From NCBI RefSeq assembly GCF_052156535.1, contig NZ_JBQKUP010000021.1, forward strand, positions 1 to 64,000: a stretch of 64,000 nt of DNA, given 5' to 3'. Origin of the DNA: Nitrospira_E sp052156535 (GTDB lineage Bacteria; Nitrospirota; Nitrospiria; Nitrospirales; UBA8639). The notes under the pieces were generated by a model. It was not told the origin of the DNA. It saw only the letters and a program-made list of their open reading frames with translations, and did not search any database. How positions within the stretch are numbered: position 1 is the first letter of the stretch; each line of letters begins with the position of its first letter. A program made the position numbers and the translations under genes. Below, piece after piece: positions 28,401 through 35,887 of the stretch.

Positions 28401-30961
28401 ATAACCAGTTCGCCGTCGCCATTCATCCCGTAGCGAAAGAAAGAGGCGCCATACGCCCAGGGATTTTCCGAGGCCGTTGAGCGAAAGCCGCCATGTAAAT
28501 CAAATGCGCCAAAAGCCGAGATTCGATCCTCCCCTGTGGCATCTTCGATCCGCGTGTTGTGAGAGAAATAAAAGGTGTCCGCATTGTCCCCACCCGTCAT
28601 CCGCGTTCCTGGCGTTAGGGAAAAAAGTGTGTCTTCGCCCGCTCCCCCAAACAGTTGGTTGTCCTGCCCACCAAACGACAGAATGATGTCATCCTCCGAA
28701 CCACCATCTAATATGGCGTTGGACGCCCCGATGGCTACGACCCAATCCTTGCCGCTTCCACCATCAACTTTCTCACCCTTGGACCCAATGACGAGCCGAT
28801 CATCGCCCCCATTACCCCAAATTTCTTTCACAGTTTCCGACACCGCCGTGTAGGCACTCTGGGAAAAGCCGGTCCCCTTCCCGATGATTCCCCCACTGTC
28901 AGTGTCTTTGAGAATCTCGAAATCTTTAAAGGTCAGATCGCCCACGCTAATATCCCCATTGGTAGCTTTGGTGGCCTGCAGCGTCCCGGCGAAGGCCGAA
29001 AAATCTAGGGTGTCGTTTCCATCTTTTCCATCCATCTCCAACTTGCCAGTGGAGAGCGCATAACTGGAAGCCTGCAGGACGCTATTGCCCCCATTAACGA
29101 GCACCGTGTCGCCAACTGCGGTGCCCACAATCTTTTCGATAGAATACAAATAATCGATATTTCCATACCCGTCATTCTCCACCCACACCGGATGCTTGCC
29201 CTCAATCGCCGCCCCCGACCCTAAGTCCAACCGCACGGTGATCCCACCCGGGGTCGGTGCCCCTCTGTTTCCTTCAGAATAATCCGCGGTGTCAGTGCCG
29301 TCAGCCGGGAAAATGGTCATATTTTCGCCACCATGCAACACATCGTTGCCGCTGCCGCCAAAGAGGGTGTCGTCACCTTCCCCTCCCAGCAAAATATCTT
29401 TCCCCTCCCGTCCATAAAGACGATCGTTGCCATCACGCCCCAACAGCATATTATTGTCTTTGTTGCCTTTGACCTGATCATCAGTGCCCAACCCGACGAA
29501 TAAACTGGTGGTGATTGGATTGGAGGTTTCGGAATTGGCTTCGGGCTCACTTAATTCCACATTCAACGCATCGGTACCCAAAGCAAAATCAATGCGGTTA
29601 ATTACACTAGAGTCGTCGACCGTATTGCTCCCATATAAGTGCTGCATGCCGGCCAGTAGCACCGGTGCTGCCGGATCATAGGTAAAGAAGGGATCGAGCA
29701 TGGACTGAATTCCTTTGACCTTGACCACGGTATTATTGTTTTCCCCACCCTGGTCGTTCAAGGTCCACAAGCCTTCGGTCAAATCGGCCTTGAGTAATCG
29801 CCCCTCGCCTTCTACCGTGAGAAAACCCTGCTCAGGTTGTTTGACACTTTGTGCATTGTAAGTCACCTTTCCTAAGGCCATTTGCCCTGCAAACTGCACG
29901 ATGGCCTCCGCTAAATGAGGAACAGTGTTGGCGAAACCAAGGGGTTGCTTGTCTTCCGTCACCAATTTTCCGAGCGCGTCAGCATCGTTATACAGAGCTC
30001 GAATACCTGTGTTGCCAAAGACCAGGGTGCCCTCATCAAGCGCCGAATAGGCAATCGCTGTGAGTTGTTTGTATTCCTCATCATAGTGTCCATTCGTTCC
30101 CTTTGGATCATAGCCTGCTTGATCAGCCACATTCCGGTTAAACAAGGCATTGGTAAGTTCGTCTCCAATACTAGCCCAATCGACATGCTCTTCATTTTCA
30201 GCAAATATCAACATGGTTAATAATGCCTGAGAATGTAGGTTGTCGGGATATTCAAATCCTGCGTGACTATCCAGGTATGTGACAGGTGTATTTTGCAATC
30301 CCCGAAAGGCCGCTAAAAACTCTCCGGTCACGGCATACCCTTCCTGGGAATTACTGGCAATCAATGGCGTCCAAGGGCTTAACCCGTTATACAAATCATC
30401 GAGAAGCGGCTGCCACACCGCATCGCCAGAATTGGCATGCGTGTAAGCGCTATTTGCTGCCAACTCAAACGGCATATTGTCGAACAACATCACATTCTCG
30501 TGATACAACGCCCCAACAAAGCCGGCAAGGCCACCGCCTAATGAATGCCCCGTTAAGGTGGCTGACCCAGCAAGAGGATCACCAGTTTGAGTTCCAGTGA
30601 CTGCCTGATAAAATTCTGCAGCCAGACGAGCTTGTTCCGTCATGGGGTCACCAAGACCCGTGCCATAGCCATTCCACAGATCATTCCCACCTGCGGAATC
30701 ATCAATCCAACCTGGAATAAACAGGTTGTCAGTCCCCCGATAGGAAATAATCGTCTCGCCATCCCACTCATACGCCACCGCATAAAAGCCGGCTGCTTGG
30801 GCAGTATCTTTTGTTGCTGTTGTGGTTTCAGAATCAGTACTTATTGTGGCTGTACCAATTTTGGATCCCAGGCCACCCAAACCAGTCATGCCTGGATTAT
30901 ATCCGCGGTTATAGGCATCCATTGCTAAAATTGCATACATGAGTTCAGAAGAAGGGCTCAT
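22427..30961 (-). CDS. Giant RTX protein with N-terminal lipase domain, type I secretion substrate
   Basis: A 2844-aa exported protein. Residues about 1-250 resemble class 3 lipases: GHSLGGGLAG carries the nucleophile Ser140. The first RTX cluster (about 490-555) has GRDGNDRLYG, GGEGDDTLFGGSGNDVLHGG and similar calcium nonapeptides. EF-hand-like loops (DLDGDGLEL, DLNGNGQIDD) lie near 930-1040. From about 1435 onward at least ten units of 125-140 residues repeat a GGxGND...DTYVF...GYGHDTI block followed by a beta-rich linker. The C-terminus (LTGGAGNDTFVF ... DFRFV) is a typical uncleaved type I signal. GGAGA precedes the ATG, 2 bp after the accessory gene's stop. Likely a secreted phospholipase, cytotoxin or surface protein; lipase activity is inferred from the GHSLGG motif. 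Confidence 0.93.
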   Translation of the reverse strand: MSPSSELMYAILAMDAYNRGYNPGMTGLGGLGSKIGTATISTDSETTTATKDTAQAAGFYAVAYEWDGETIISYRGTDNLFIPGWIDDSAGGNDLWNGYGTGLGDPMTEQARLAAEFYQAVTGTQTGDPLAGSATLTGHSLGGGLAGFVGALYHENVMLFDNMPFELAANSAYTHANSGDAVWQPLLDDLYNGLSPWTPLIASNSQEGYAVTGEFLAAFRGLQNTPVTYLDSHAGFEYPDNLHSQALLTMLIFAENEEHVDWASIGDELTNALFNRNVADQAGYDPKGTNGHYDEEYKQLTAIAYSALDEGTLVFGNTGIRALYNDADALGKLVTEDKQPLGFANTVPHLAEAIVQFAGQMALGKVTYNAQSVKQPEQGFLTVEGEGRLLKADLTEGLWTLNDQGGENNNTVVKVKGIQSMLDPFFTYDPAAPVLLAGMQHLYGSNTVDDSSVINRIDFALGTDALNVELSEPEANSETSNPITTSLFVGLGTDDQVKGNKDNNMLLGRDGNDRLYGREGKDILLGGEGDDTLFGGSGNDVLHGGENMTIFPADGTDTADYSEGNRGAPTPGGITVRLDLGSGAAIEGKHPVWVENDGYGNIDYLYSIEKIVGTAVGDTVLVNGGNSVLQASSYALSTGKLEMDGKDGNDTLDFSAFAGTLQATKATNGDISVGDLTFKDFEILKDTDSGGIIGKGTGFSQSAYTAVSETVKEIWGNGGDDRLVIGSKGEKVDGGSGKDWVVAIGASNAILDGGSEDDIILSFGGQDNQLFGGAGEDTLFSLTPGTRMTGGDNADTFYFSHNTRIEDATGEDRISAFGAFDLHGGFRSTASENPWAYGASFFRYGMNGDGELVIENVIGNLFSWGATYVANAEVSPFVAQSERSAGIMVFEYEAEAILLINNDTGKGLYEFYELVFGYMFKALLGTSYFAGVDPLVLDLDGDGLELTARTNLSPVFDLDGDGFAEQTGWVRPDDGLLVYDLNGNGQIDDIGELFGSPTTSGFAELAAHDANADGVIDANDAIFSSLRVWQDLDQDAEVDAGELSTLSDLGIASLSLAATPSGVENTTNLVAETGSFSRVDGTTGQMADVKFRLNNYDSVWLGETTVDPSVTHLPNLKGHGTLADLHVAMTLDSTGALQSTLETTLPTLNIVDLATLRERAMPVLEAWADVQMDVNAPVSPAKPDVHAFVNRTVEGTDIVDFAVQSLSGDWYLASGKVVRDENGVAIPEPTLGDILAFLPGEEGGWEIIQGTQIAFLERFMGEEIPIDQVEPGNQAAISAFEGILDLMVSRLDALAVRLAAQGPLQPYFASVEYDVEADALQATTNRDLVPMFEAVFAGAPGSAQGDQDWLSAWNEIFDVVFENFQRFGGTHLQNTQSFLFTNIVAAYENVGLAVDVKTAAVLLGVPEELIFVGNGEVVGNSGTNIFYLETGDQVLKGEAGHDIYVVGRNFGHDVIDDYEAPLTENSEDVLRFAHYNPEDLTFTRDGIDLVITVNNTTNELRILEQFIGEKPHLFGGNVNPDRGINEIVFADGTVWRSFDIAEAVSRPLAADQTITGTWEADVLDGGGGNDVLSGGDGGDVYFFNRGYGHDLVIDELTYVLVDDPDFLVFGQGVTRDDVSFSRVGDSTDIVVTIDDTGETITMQEFAEATYTGPFGTQWFNRIEHVVFADGTFLQWYEILEQVVAQQATTGDDTIYGFSYEDVLDGGAGNDFLSGGNENDTYVFNVGYGHDTIHENMTRINSGQTDTVRFGSGVQLNEVTFGRTGNSDDLVIGVSPTDTLTIEQQFTATYTGPFGTQWMERIERFEFQVDGQLVTLTADDVILKVLEQASTEGDDIIYGFDREDVLDGGAGNDFLSGGNESDTYRFGLGYAQDTVEDAHDNILSGDNDRIEFIGALTPDDITLVRSGVDLEVHLADASVLTLAKMFDEHPVINLNFNRIEEFYFEGPDILLTNEDIMLRLIDEAQTSGDDVVLGFKWDDRLDGGTGNDRLEGQLGSDTYVFGRGYGHDVVYDIGGNLDVVEFAADLAPSHVRVERGAGVSDVRLIINDTGDTLTLEQQNTYFTLGQPPYQIEEVRFADATVWTANQLRAKVLEGERTNGDDTIYGFFTADILDGGAGNDRLEGGVGGDTYLFDRGSGNDVVLDDNTNIFSTDPDTIQFGGTLILDDLLVTRVGNDLRLEIQDTGESITVKDQFYSSYRLIERFVFSDGQVVTAQTMEQIAETGSGQSPIITGTNGDDTLVGTADADIFDAQVGNDVLQGLGGSDTYRFGVGYGSDTIQEVGLSGDQDRIELVDLHPVDVRLEREGNDLRIVLVAGSDILNVVNHFSSQGTGIEQLEFTNGEVWDRTQIQQNSVYPGTSGSDNLVGTAEADVFLSSAGDDIVDGKEGGDTYYYVSGHGQDQFLDTGVQGGVIDTLYLSDLLRTQVSFARTAEDVLITDNATQQVIRLTGQFTSSEKGLERLVFADGEEWNRQAMQTNITVFVGAITGTSASNTLNGTSSNDVLIGREGNDLLYGLDGSDMYVFTRGDGQDTIDDNGLADTDVLRLHGYTPGEVLLGRSGATATVVLTFVGTADKITLVNEVNSLQDTIEQIQFDDGTIWTETDLRTRLMTEATTAGNDSISGFTTDDVVVGGLGNDLLYGLDGSDTYVFTRGDGQDTIDDNGLADTDVLQLHGYTPDEVSLGGNGIAGTLVLNFEGTSDQITLVNEINSLFDTIEQIVFDDGTVWTEVGLRTRVITGTANGETLTGTANSDLLTGLGGADVLTGGAGNDTFVFRGLAVGHDTITDFSGGAGLEDRIEIDTFDSFDEILTALSQNGTDAVITIDANNSITLANVVTTDLHQDDFRFV
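22940..23465 (-). repeat. Recently duplicated 378-bp unit inside the RTX gene
   Basis: A block of about 130 bp around 22942-23070 reappears almost unchanged 378 bp further on (23320-23450), encoding LYGLDGSDxYVFTRGDGQDTIDDNGLADTDVL twice. The other units have diverged far more, so this pair is a young tandem duplication of one 126-residue unit, or has been homogenised. Confidence 0.8.
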
Positions 30962-30963
30962 TT

Positions 30964-31650
30964 CTATTCTCCAGTTTTAAATGCCTTGTTCGTTAAGTAA
31001 TTAACCGGATCCGGGTAATTTTTGTTGAAAAACTCCAAACCAGAAAGAGTTGACTGTTTTTTAAGAATTCCCATAAAACCAAATTGCTCGATCTTCCCTT
31101 CCGTCACCGGCTCGTCGGTGATTTCCAACGTGATGCGCTTGAGTGAGACACCTGACCCAAATGTTTCCGCTAAATTGTCCGGATCGACGACCTTTACCGT
31201 CGTAGGATCGATGATATCTGTGAAGGTTACCAGAAGGGGATAGAGAGACCGCGGAATTTCTTTTTTAAATCGTGATTTTTCTACGATCGCAAAACGTTCA
31301 TCGCCGCGCCGTGGCAATTGATCTTTAAAGATATTGATGGCATTGGTTTGCGGACCACTATCGGGAGGACCGCCATCGAGCAGAGCAAACAAAAATTTTC
31401 CTTCTGGAAGTTCAACAAAAGCCGCTTCCCCTCTCGCCCCAAACTGGGATGAAAATCCTAGGCCCTTCGTCAACGGATCGCTGTCACTCACGGTTACTTT
31501 CACCACACTCGACCCCGTATGAAGCTGGCCATCGACGTCAACTTCCAGCGTCATCTTTTGATGCCAGGTGTAGGGAAACCAAAAGTGCTGACAATAAGCC
31601 ACCGACGCCCCCACTAACACCAAAACACCGATAAGCATAATATTTTTCAT
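30964..31650 (-). CDS. Membrane-anchored accessory protein of the RTX operon, copy 1 (family unknown)
   Basis: A 228-aa protein with an N-terminal hydrophobic anchor (residues 1-20) and an extracytoplasmic domain beginning HFWFPYTWHQKMTLEV. Conserved features shared with the copy at 36126 are TGSSVV near residue 47, RGEA, YPLLVTFTDI, FGSGVSLKRITLEITDEP and VTEGKIE. I do not recognise a named family, though similar proteins of unknown function are, from memory, found beside lipase genes in proteobacteria. The stop is 2 bp from the RTX ATG, so the two are translated together. A role as chaperone, inhibitor or secretion aid is inferred from position only. Confidence 0.8.
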   Translation of the reverse strand: MKNIMLIGVLVLVGASVAYCQHFWFPYTWHQKMTLEVDVDGQLHTGSSVVKVTVSDSDPLTKGLGFSSQFGARGEAAFVELPEGKFLFALLDGGPPDSGPQTNAINIFKDQLPRRGDERFAIVEKSRFKKEIPRSLYPLLVTFTDIIDPTTVKVVDPDNLAETFGSGVSLKRITLEITDEPVTEGKIEQFGFMGILKKQSTLSGLEFFNKNYPDPVNYLTNKAFKTGE

Positions 31651-31729
31651 GTCTCGTTACTCCCTCCTGGAATTTTATATATTGGATGCCCTGCGTCCGT
31701 GCCGGGTCCAATCCGTTTTTCTCGCCCAA

Positions 31730-32354
31730 TTACACGTTTGTGGCTTTAACCATGTGAGATGTGCCTTCGCTTTCCTTCTCTATGTCCTGGAACCCTTCTC
31801 CCATTTGGCCAAAGGCAAACTGTTTATAGGTTTTGTCTTTAAACACCGTCGTCTCCAATTGGTTCACCAAGGCCTGAACCACCTCCTTGGGCGCCAGTAC
31901 AGAGAGCAGCCAAGGAATTCCCCCGCTCTTCCATTCGTGAGGCGCAAGATGAAACGGGATGTTCGCTTGTTGTTGCGCCTCCAGCGTTTTATCTACTTTC
32001 TCCGAGACATGTGCCCAGAGTGCTAAGCCCATGGGTACCAAAAGACCATTCTGGTCTTTGAGCTTCCCGCGCACGACCGTCACTTGGTTGGTGGCCAAGG
32101 CCCGGGATCACCAGCCATTCGAGATCACCCAGGCTCAGATGCTTGAACACGGGCGAGAAGCTGAGCAAGGCCACGATCTCCCCAAATACCCGAGCCCGTT
32201 GGACTGCCTCATCTGCAGCAGGGATTTGCGTCAAGTCAGAACCTTCCTGCCTCGTTCCCTCGTTATGACCTGTGATTTCTTCATGACTGGTTATTCCACC
32301 GTTGGATTGCACCGGCATCTGTGCCGTCAAGGTTTCTTGTGCGGTCTGTTCCAT
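31730..32354 (-). pseudogene. HlyC-like toxin-activating acyltransferase, copy 1, frameshifted
   Basis: The 5' part (from ATG 32354) reads FGEIVALLSFSPVFKHLSLGD and LEWLVIPG, then leaves frame. The rest continues in another frame as ATNQVTVVRGKLKDQ, LALWAHVSEKVD, HEWKSGGIPWLLSVL. The intact paralogue at 32845 has CCCGGCCCTGG where this copy has CCCGGGCCTTGG, so one extra G near 32100-32105 caused the break. The family (PF02794) transfers fatty acids from acyl carrier protein to lysines of RTX toxins. It is the first gene of the RTX operon. Real inactivation, assembly error and programmed frameshift remain open. Confidence 0.8.
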
Positions 32355-32844
32355 TATTAAAATCTTCTCTCATCAGCGATGTGAAAAAAGACATAAAGCA
32401 TGTTCATCCGATCTGTCATATCTCGCTGTATGATGGGATTTTCCATTGCGCTTGCATTCTTTCTTAAATTTCTCTTTTAGCGAAGCCGAGGAAACGTAGC
32501 ATAGTTTCCTAAAAAATAAACCTGTCCTATGGTACAGGGAAGAACTACTTAGGCAAAGATTCAACATAGTTTTACGGCACGGCAGGCTTGTGAAGGATAA
32601 TGGTTTATCAACAATTCAACGATTGCCTTGGTGTCCGATAGCTGTATAGAGGGCGTGTGATGGGGCCGACTTGTGCAGCCGACTTTAGAGAACGACGCGC
32701 TGTGTGAGATCTTTGATCTGGCTCAGGACAGGCTCCAGTGGTTTGCGCCTAAAGGGAAGGCTGCCGGGGCGGCCCCCGGCACACACATCCTCTTCCCTAT
32801 AGAAATAATGGTGTGGTCATTCGCTCAAATGCTTTTTTCACTTC
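32355..32844. other. Intergenic region between the two HlyC-like genes
   Basis: About 490 bp. It contains the short dispersed motif CTCAGGACAGGCTC (about 32719-32732) and a 7-bp GC hairpin GCCGGGG / CCCCGGC (32763-32780) that could act as a terminator or recombination scar. The RTX operon promoter should lie near 32370-32560 on the minus strand; none is clear. Open frames here look spurious. Confidence 0.45.
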
Positions 32845-33435
32845 TCAGGAAGGAGTCGGTGAGGTTTGAACCGAATGGGCCCGATCAGACATCAATGCAT
32901 ACCGCTTGTACTGTTTACCTTTAAAGACGGAGTCTTCCAATTTCTTGACTAGAGCTTGTGAGACTTCCTTGGACGAAAGCACCGCCAATAACCAGGGGAT
33001 CTCTCCGCTCTTCCAGTCCTGCGGCGCCAGGCGAAAGGGCATATGTGCTTTCTGTTGTCCGTCCAGTTTTTTGTCCACATCCTCCGAGACATGCGCCCAA
33101 AGCGCTAATCCGATGGGAATCATGAGCTCCTTTTGATCTTTCACTTTCCCCCGCACCACCGTGACTTGGTTGGTTGCCAGGGCCGGGATCACCAGCCATT
33201 CGAGATCACCCAGGCTCAGATGCTTGAACACGGGCGAGAAGCTCAGCAAGGCCACAATTTCTCCAAATGTCGCCGTGGCGACACGGGCCCGTTGACTAGG
33301 ATCCAGGGCAGAAGGATTTGATGTAGATCCGTTATTAGTGAGCTGACCTGTTCCATGATGTTGATTGAGTGCTCCTTCACTACCGGCAAACTGGCTCTCA
33401 GCCCTGAAGGGGGCTTCACTTGGTGTGTGAGTCAT
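32845..33435 (-). CDS. HlyC-like toxin-activating lysine acyltransferase, copy 2, intact
   Basis: A 196-aa protein of the HlyC/RTX acyltransferase family with a 55-residue N-terminal extension. Family landmarks are FGEIVALLSFSPVFKHL, DLEWLVIPALATNQ, IGLALWAHVSEDVDKKL and PQDWKSGEIPWLLAVL. By recalled alignment with E. coli HlyC, His23 falls on a Phe (residue 71 from the first ATG, 33438; a His stands two places on) and Asp92 on an Ala (residue 152). Both catalytic residues therefore seem changed. The second of two adjacent ATGs (33435) has the better spacing to AAAGGAG. It probably serves the RTX protein now that copy 1 is broken. Confidence 0.85.
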   Translation of the reverse strand: MTHTPSEAPFRAESQFAGSEGALNQHHGTGQLTNNGSTSNPSALDPSQRARVATATFGEIVALLSFSPVFKHLSLGDLEWLVIPALATNQVTVVRGKVKDQKELMIPIGLALWAHVSEDVDKKLDGQQKAHMPFRLAPQDWKSGEIPWLLAVLSSKEVSQALVKKLEDSVFKGKQYKRYALMSDRAHSVQTSPTPS

Positions 33436-33550
33436 CATTGTCTCCTTTTTTTCACGTCTTAGTGGTTAATATTTTGCTCGCCATTCGCTGAATGTTGGGA
33501 TCTCTATGAAAATAGTTAGGTAAAGAACCGCCGCATTTCCCAGGACTTCC

Positions 33551-34234
33551 CTAATGTATAACAGTCTGGGGAAGTTCCAAGATGTTGCCGGGACGAGTGA
33601 GGGTCAATGGGCTCGCCTCCTTTAACGCTTCCCGAGTTGATATGTGGAGTTTTGCAAATATGTTGGAGATGTGAAACTTCACCGTCCGTGGTGCGATGCC
33701 AAGATGCTGCGCAATTTCTTTATTGGTTTTGCCTAATTTCACTTCTTCCACAATTCGCCATTCGCGTTCGGTCAAAGGCGCTCTTACGTGCCAATTTTGA
33801 CTCTTCCCGTTGCTAACGGTTTGTAGGCCTTCCGGCGACATGCTTGCACGGTAAAGCGGTCGATCGATCACTACCCCAATGACCAAATCTAGAATAGGAA
33901 AGAATCGAATGACCGTCTGAAAAGTTCCGGAATCAGTCACCCATCTTATCTCCGTCTGAACGGGCTCCCGAAAGGCCAGAGCCTGCTTGATTTTACTGAG
34001 TACCGCCTTGGCTTCCATTTTCCCTAAGACTTCAGAAATTTTCTTTCCCTTGAGTTTCTTGCCACCCAGGAAATGTCCATATATGGGATTGAGGAACAAA
34101 CAATCTCGATAAACGCCTTTCTTATCCCACACGAAAATTTTATGAGCAGACGGGTCCAGAAACTGATGCCATTCCGGTTTCCCTCCCGTGAATGGCATGT
34201 TTGGCTCATGCATTTTAGTCTGCACCTCTGCCAT
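33551..34234 (-). CDS. PAS-LuxR-type transcriptional regulator
   Basis: DNA-binding regulator of 227 aa. The N-terminal half is PAS-like (HKIFVWDKKGVYRDCLFLN near 30-50, sensing unknown). The C-terminal half is a LuxR/GerE helix-turn-helix (LTEREWRIVEEVKLGKTNKEIA and RTVKFHISNIFAKL). There is no receiver domain. The start at 34234 lies six bases after GAGGAGG, a very strong ribosome site. It stands about 115 bp upstream of the intact HlyC-like gene on the same strand, which makes it the best candidate for controlling the RTX module, perhaps in a density- or signal-dependent way. Confidence 0.88.
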   Translation of the reverse strand: MAEVQTKMHEPNMPFTGGKPEWHQFLDPSAHKIFVWDKKGVYRDCLFLNPIYGHFLGGKKLKGKKISEVLGKMEAKAVLSKIKQALAFREPVQTEIRWVTDSGTFQTVIRFFPILDLVIGVVIDRPLYRASMSPEGLQTVSNGKSQNWHVRAPLTEREWRIVEEVKLGKTNKEIAQHLGIAPRTVKFHISNIFAKLHISTREALKEASPLTLTRPGNILELPQTVIH

Positions 34235-34917
34235 GAAAGGCCTCCTCAAGTGAACAGTTCACACCGGCCTTACTCTCTCTTTTCTCTGACCGCTGAACAT
34301 GCACCGCCGACTATTACCCTCTATTCGTGGAATACCTTCAAGCTGGGTGCAAATATTTTTCAAGTATGCATATGTTGGTGATGAAGGTGCCCCATTGAGG
34401 CTTCCTACGATATACAACCGGTTTGAATATTCTGGGCATTCCCCAAAGGGATGGGATTGAAATTTGGTAGGGTCTATTTGGATAGAGAAACTCATCTTTC
34501 TGACGAATGGATAACATTCATCAAGGCACGGTGCGACTATCTTTCATTGTAAATATTTCCATTGTCGCGCCCTTCTTTTTATCGCATTGTCCGGGTCCAC
34601 CTTCTGATTTTGGGCGTCGGTGGGCTCTGGGGATTCCCGAGTTGTGTCCAGCCATATTGGAGTGCATCAGGATTATCCGCAGGGCCAATCTTCCATTCCG
34701 ACTTTTCGATTGAGTTTTCGGGAGGCCAGGTCCGCGGCGAACGGATAGAACCCGAGGGTTCAATTTTTTCAAGAACCCATTACTCAAGCCGAAGATGCTT
34801 CCCACGCCCGCACCGGGCGATTGGCATCCGAATCTTTCCGGCCGCATGAGCGGAACACGCCCCCGATTATTTTTTGGCTCCTTCGGGCGAGATCCCATGC
34901 TTGCGGATCCAGACAGT
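34235..34917. other. Intergenic region, about 680 bp
   Basis: No gene I can support. A plus-strand frame at 34562-34849 has a hydrophobic start and a lipobox-like LWGFPSC, but its TTG start has no ribosome site and the frame appears to break near 34790. It may be a remnant of a small lipoprotein gene. Confidence 0.35.
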
Positions 34918-35280
34918 TTATATGAGACGAGAGCACTTCTGAGGCAAAATTGGTTTAGCCTCAGCTGGACTCACAAATGACGTGTTGCCCAAGCCGGAGT
35001 TGATGTTCGTGACGAACAAGTGCAGGAGGGTAGCATTTTCAATGTTGCCGGTAGAGACCAATAAGAGCTTTGGTGGGCGGTGTTGCAGGTGAAAGGTAGT
35101 GACGAAATCGGCATCCTTTGTAATTAAGATGCGATTCTCCCGGGCGGCAAGATCGGCCAATTCCTCATCCCGCGTACAGTTGGCACCGGGAAGGTCCAGG
35201 GTATGGAGGGTGTCGTCTCCTGCAACCGTCAATACCTGGGCGAGATGTTGGGGAAGTTGCGCATCGACTAGGAATTTCAC
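34918..35280 (-). CDS. DUF5615 PIN-like toxin
   Basis: A 120-aa PIN-like protein. MKFLVDAQLPQHLAQVL, the DEELADLAARENRILITKDADF stretch with its acidic residues, and KLLLVSTGNI are typical of DUF5615. It starts inside the stop of the upstream DUF433 gene (4-bp overlap), the standard layout of these toxin-antitoxin pairs. RNase activity is assumed from the fold. The pair may be a stabilising cargo of the surrounding duplicated region. Confidence 0.85.
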   Translation of the reverse strand: MKFLVDAQLPQHLAQVLTVAGDDTLHTLDLPGANCTRDEELADLAARENRILITKDADFVTTFHLQHRPPKLLLVSTGNIENATLLHLFVTNINSGLGNTSFVSPAEAKPILPQKCSRLI

Positions 35281-35516
35281 CCATCCACCGGCTCAATTCG
35301 TTGAACCCGCGCCAGGCGTGCCCCAAACGCACAAGCGGCCTGTAGGTCAGCCTCTTCTAAGTCCGGGTAGTCGGTCAAGATTTGCTTGGCTGACATACCG
35401 CTGCTCATGAGTTCAAGCAACCAATCCACTGGATACCGGAGCCCACGGATACAGGGTTTTCCGTGACAAATCTGAGGATCCATCGTGATGCGGGTTAATA
35501 ATTGCTCAATTGGCAT
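35277..35516 (-). CDS. DUF433 antitoxin
   Basis: A 79-aa protein with the whole DUF433 pattern: ITMDPQICHGKPCIRGLRYPV, LELMSSGMSAKQILTDYPDL and DLQAACAFGARL. DUF433 proteins are helix-turn-helix antitoxins partnering DUF5615 toxins, matching the overlapping next gene. The start at 35516 is chosen because homology begins there; GGGAGG is 12 bases upstream. The frame runs open to 35798 through a repeat, but that part is not family-like. Confidence 0.85.
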   Translation of the reverse strand: MPIEQLLTRITMDPQICHGKPCIRGLRYPVDWLLELMSSGMSAKQILTDYPDLEEADLQAACAFGARLARVQRIEPVDG

Positions 35517-35597
35517 AAGTGCAGAATACCTCCCTTTGCAAACGTTGACCAGAATAATGGGCCATTGGAAATGCCCGCTTATACCAGGCAGATTTGA

Positions 35598-35886
35598 CCA
35601 CCGTAGCCTGGCCTGAGTCACGGCTGAACCGCGTATCCAACACCTGACATGGGTTGAATGTTTCAAAGCCTTATCCCTCTGCCCTTCCCCTTTCGACGCC
35701 TGCCGCCCGGCCCCAGGGATGGACGCTCTGATCTTCCCGCGGGCCTTGTTTGAACCATGCGAGTTGGTCCGCTCTTCCACAGTTCGCGTCCGTCCCATCC
35801 GATGAGGCCGGACGGGGCGTCACTGGTTTTGGGTCCTTTTGCCGAAACAAAAGGACCTCGGCCGCCGGGACGAACCTCGGCACAAT
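35598..35886. repeat. Dispersed repeat, copy R1
   Basis: About 290 bp that recurs, with gaps and substitutions, at 36994-37262 and 38976-39302. Shared landmarks are CGCCTGCCG, CCCAGGGATG, GAGTTGG(T/C)CCGCTCTTC, AGTTCGCGTCCGTCCC, GGCCGGACGG and GGCCGCCGGGACGAACC. It contains a 9-bp stem hairpin GTCCTTTTG / CAAAAGGAC with loop CCGAAA (35833-35856). A minus-strand frame gives a FVPAAEVLLFRQKDPKP peptide recognisable in all copies, but frames break between copies, so it is probably not a gene. Confidence 0.8.
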
Positions 35887-35887
35887 C

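Noticed and set aside
32673..32924. Plus-strand frame running into the intact HlyC-like gene
   Set aside because: Antisense to the gene end and composed of repeat-like intergenic sequence.
34521..34898. Minus-strand frame of 125 aa between the LuxR gene and the toxin
   Set aside because: Basic, low-hydrophobicity composition, no homology that I recognise and no ribosome site.
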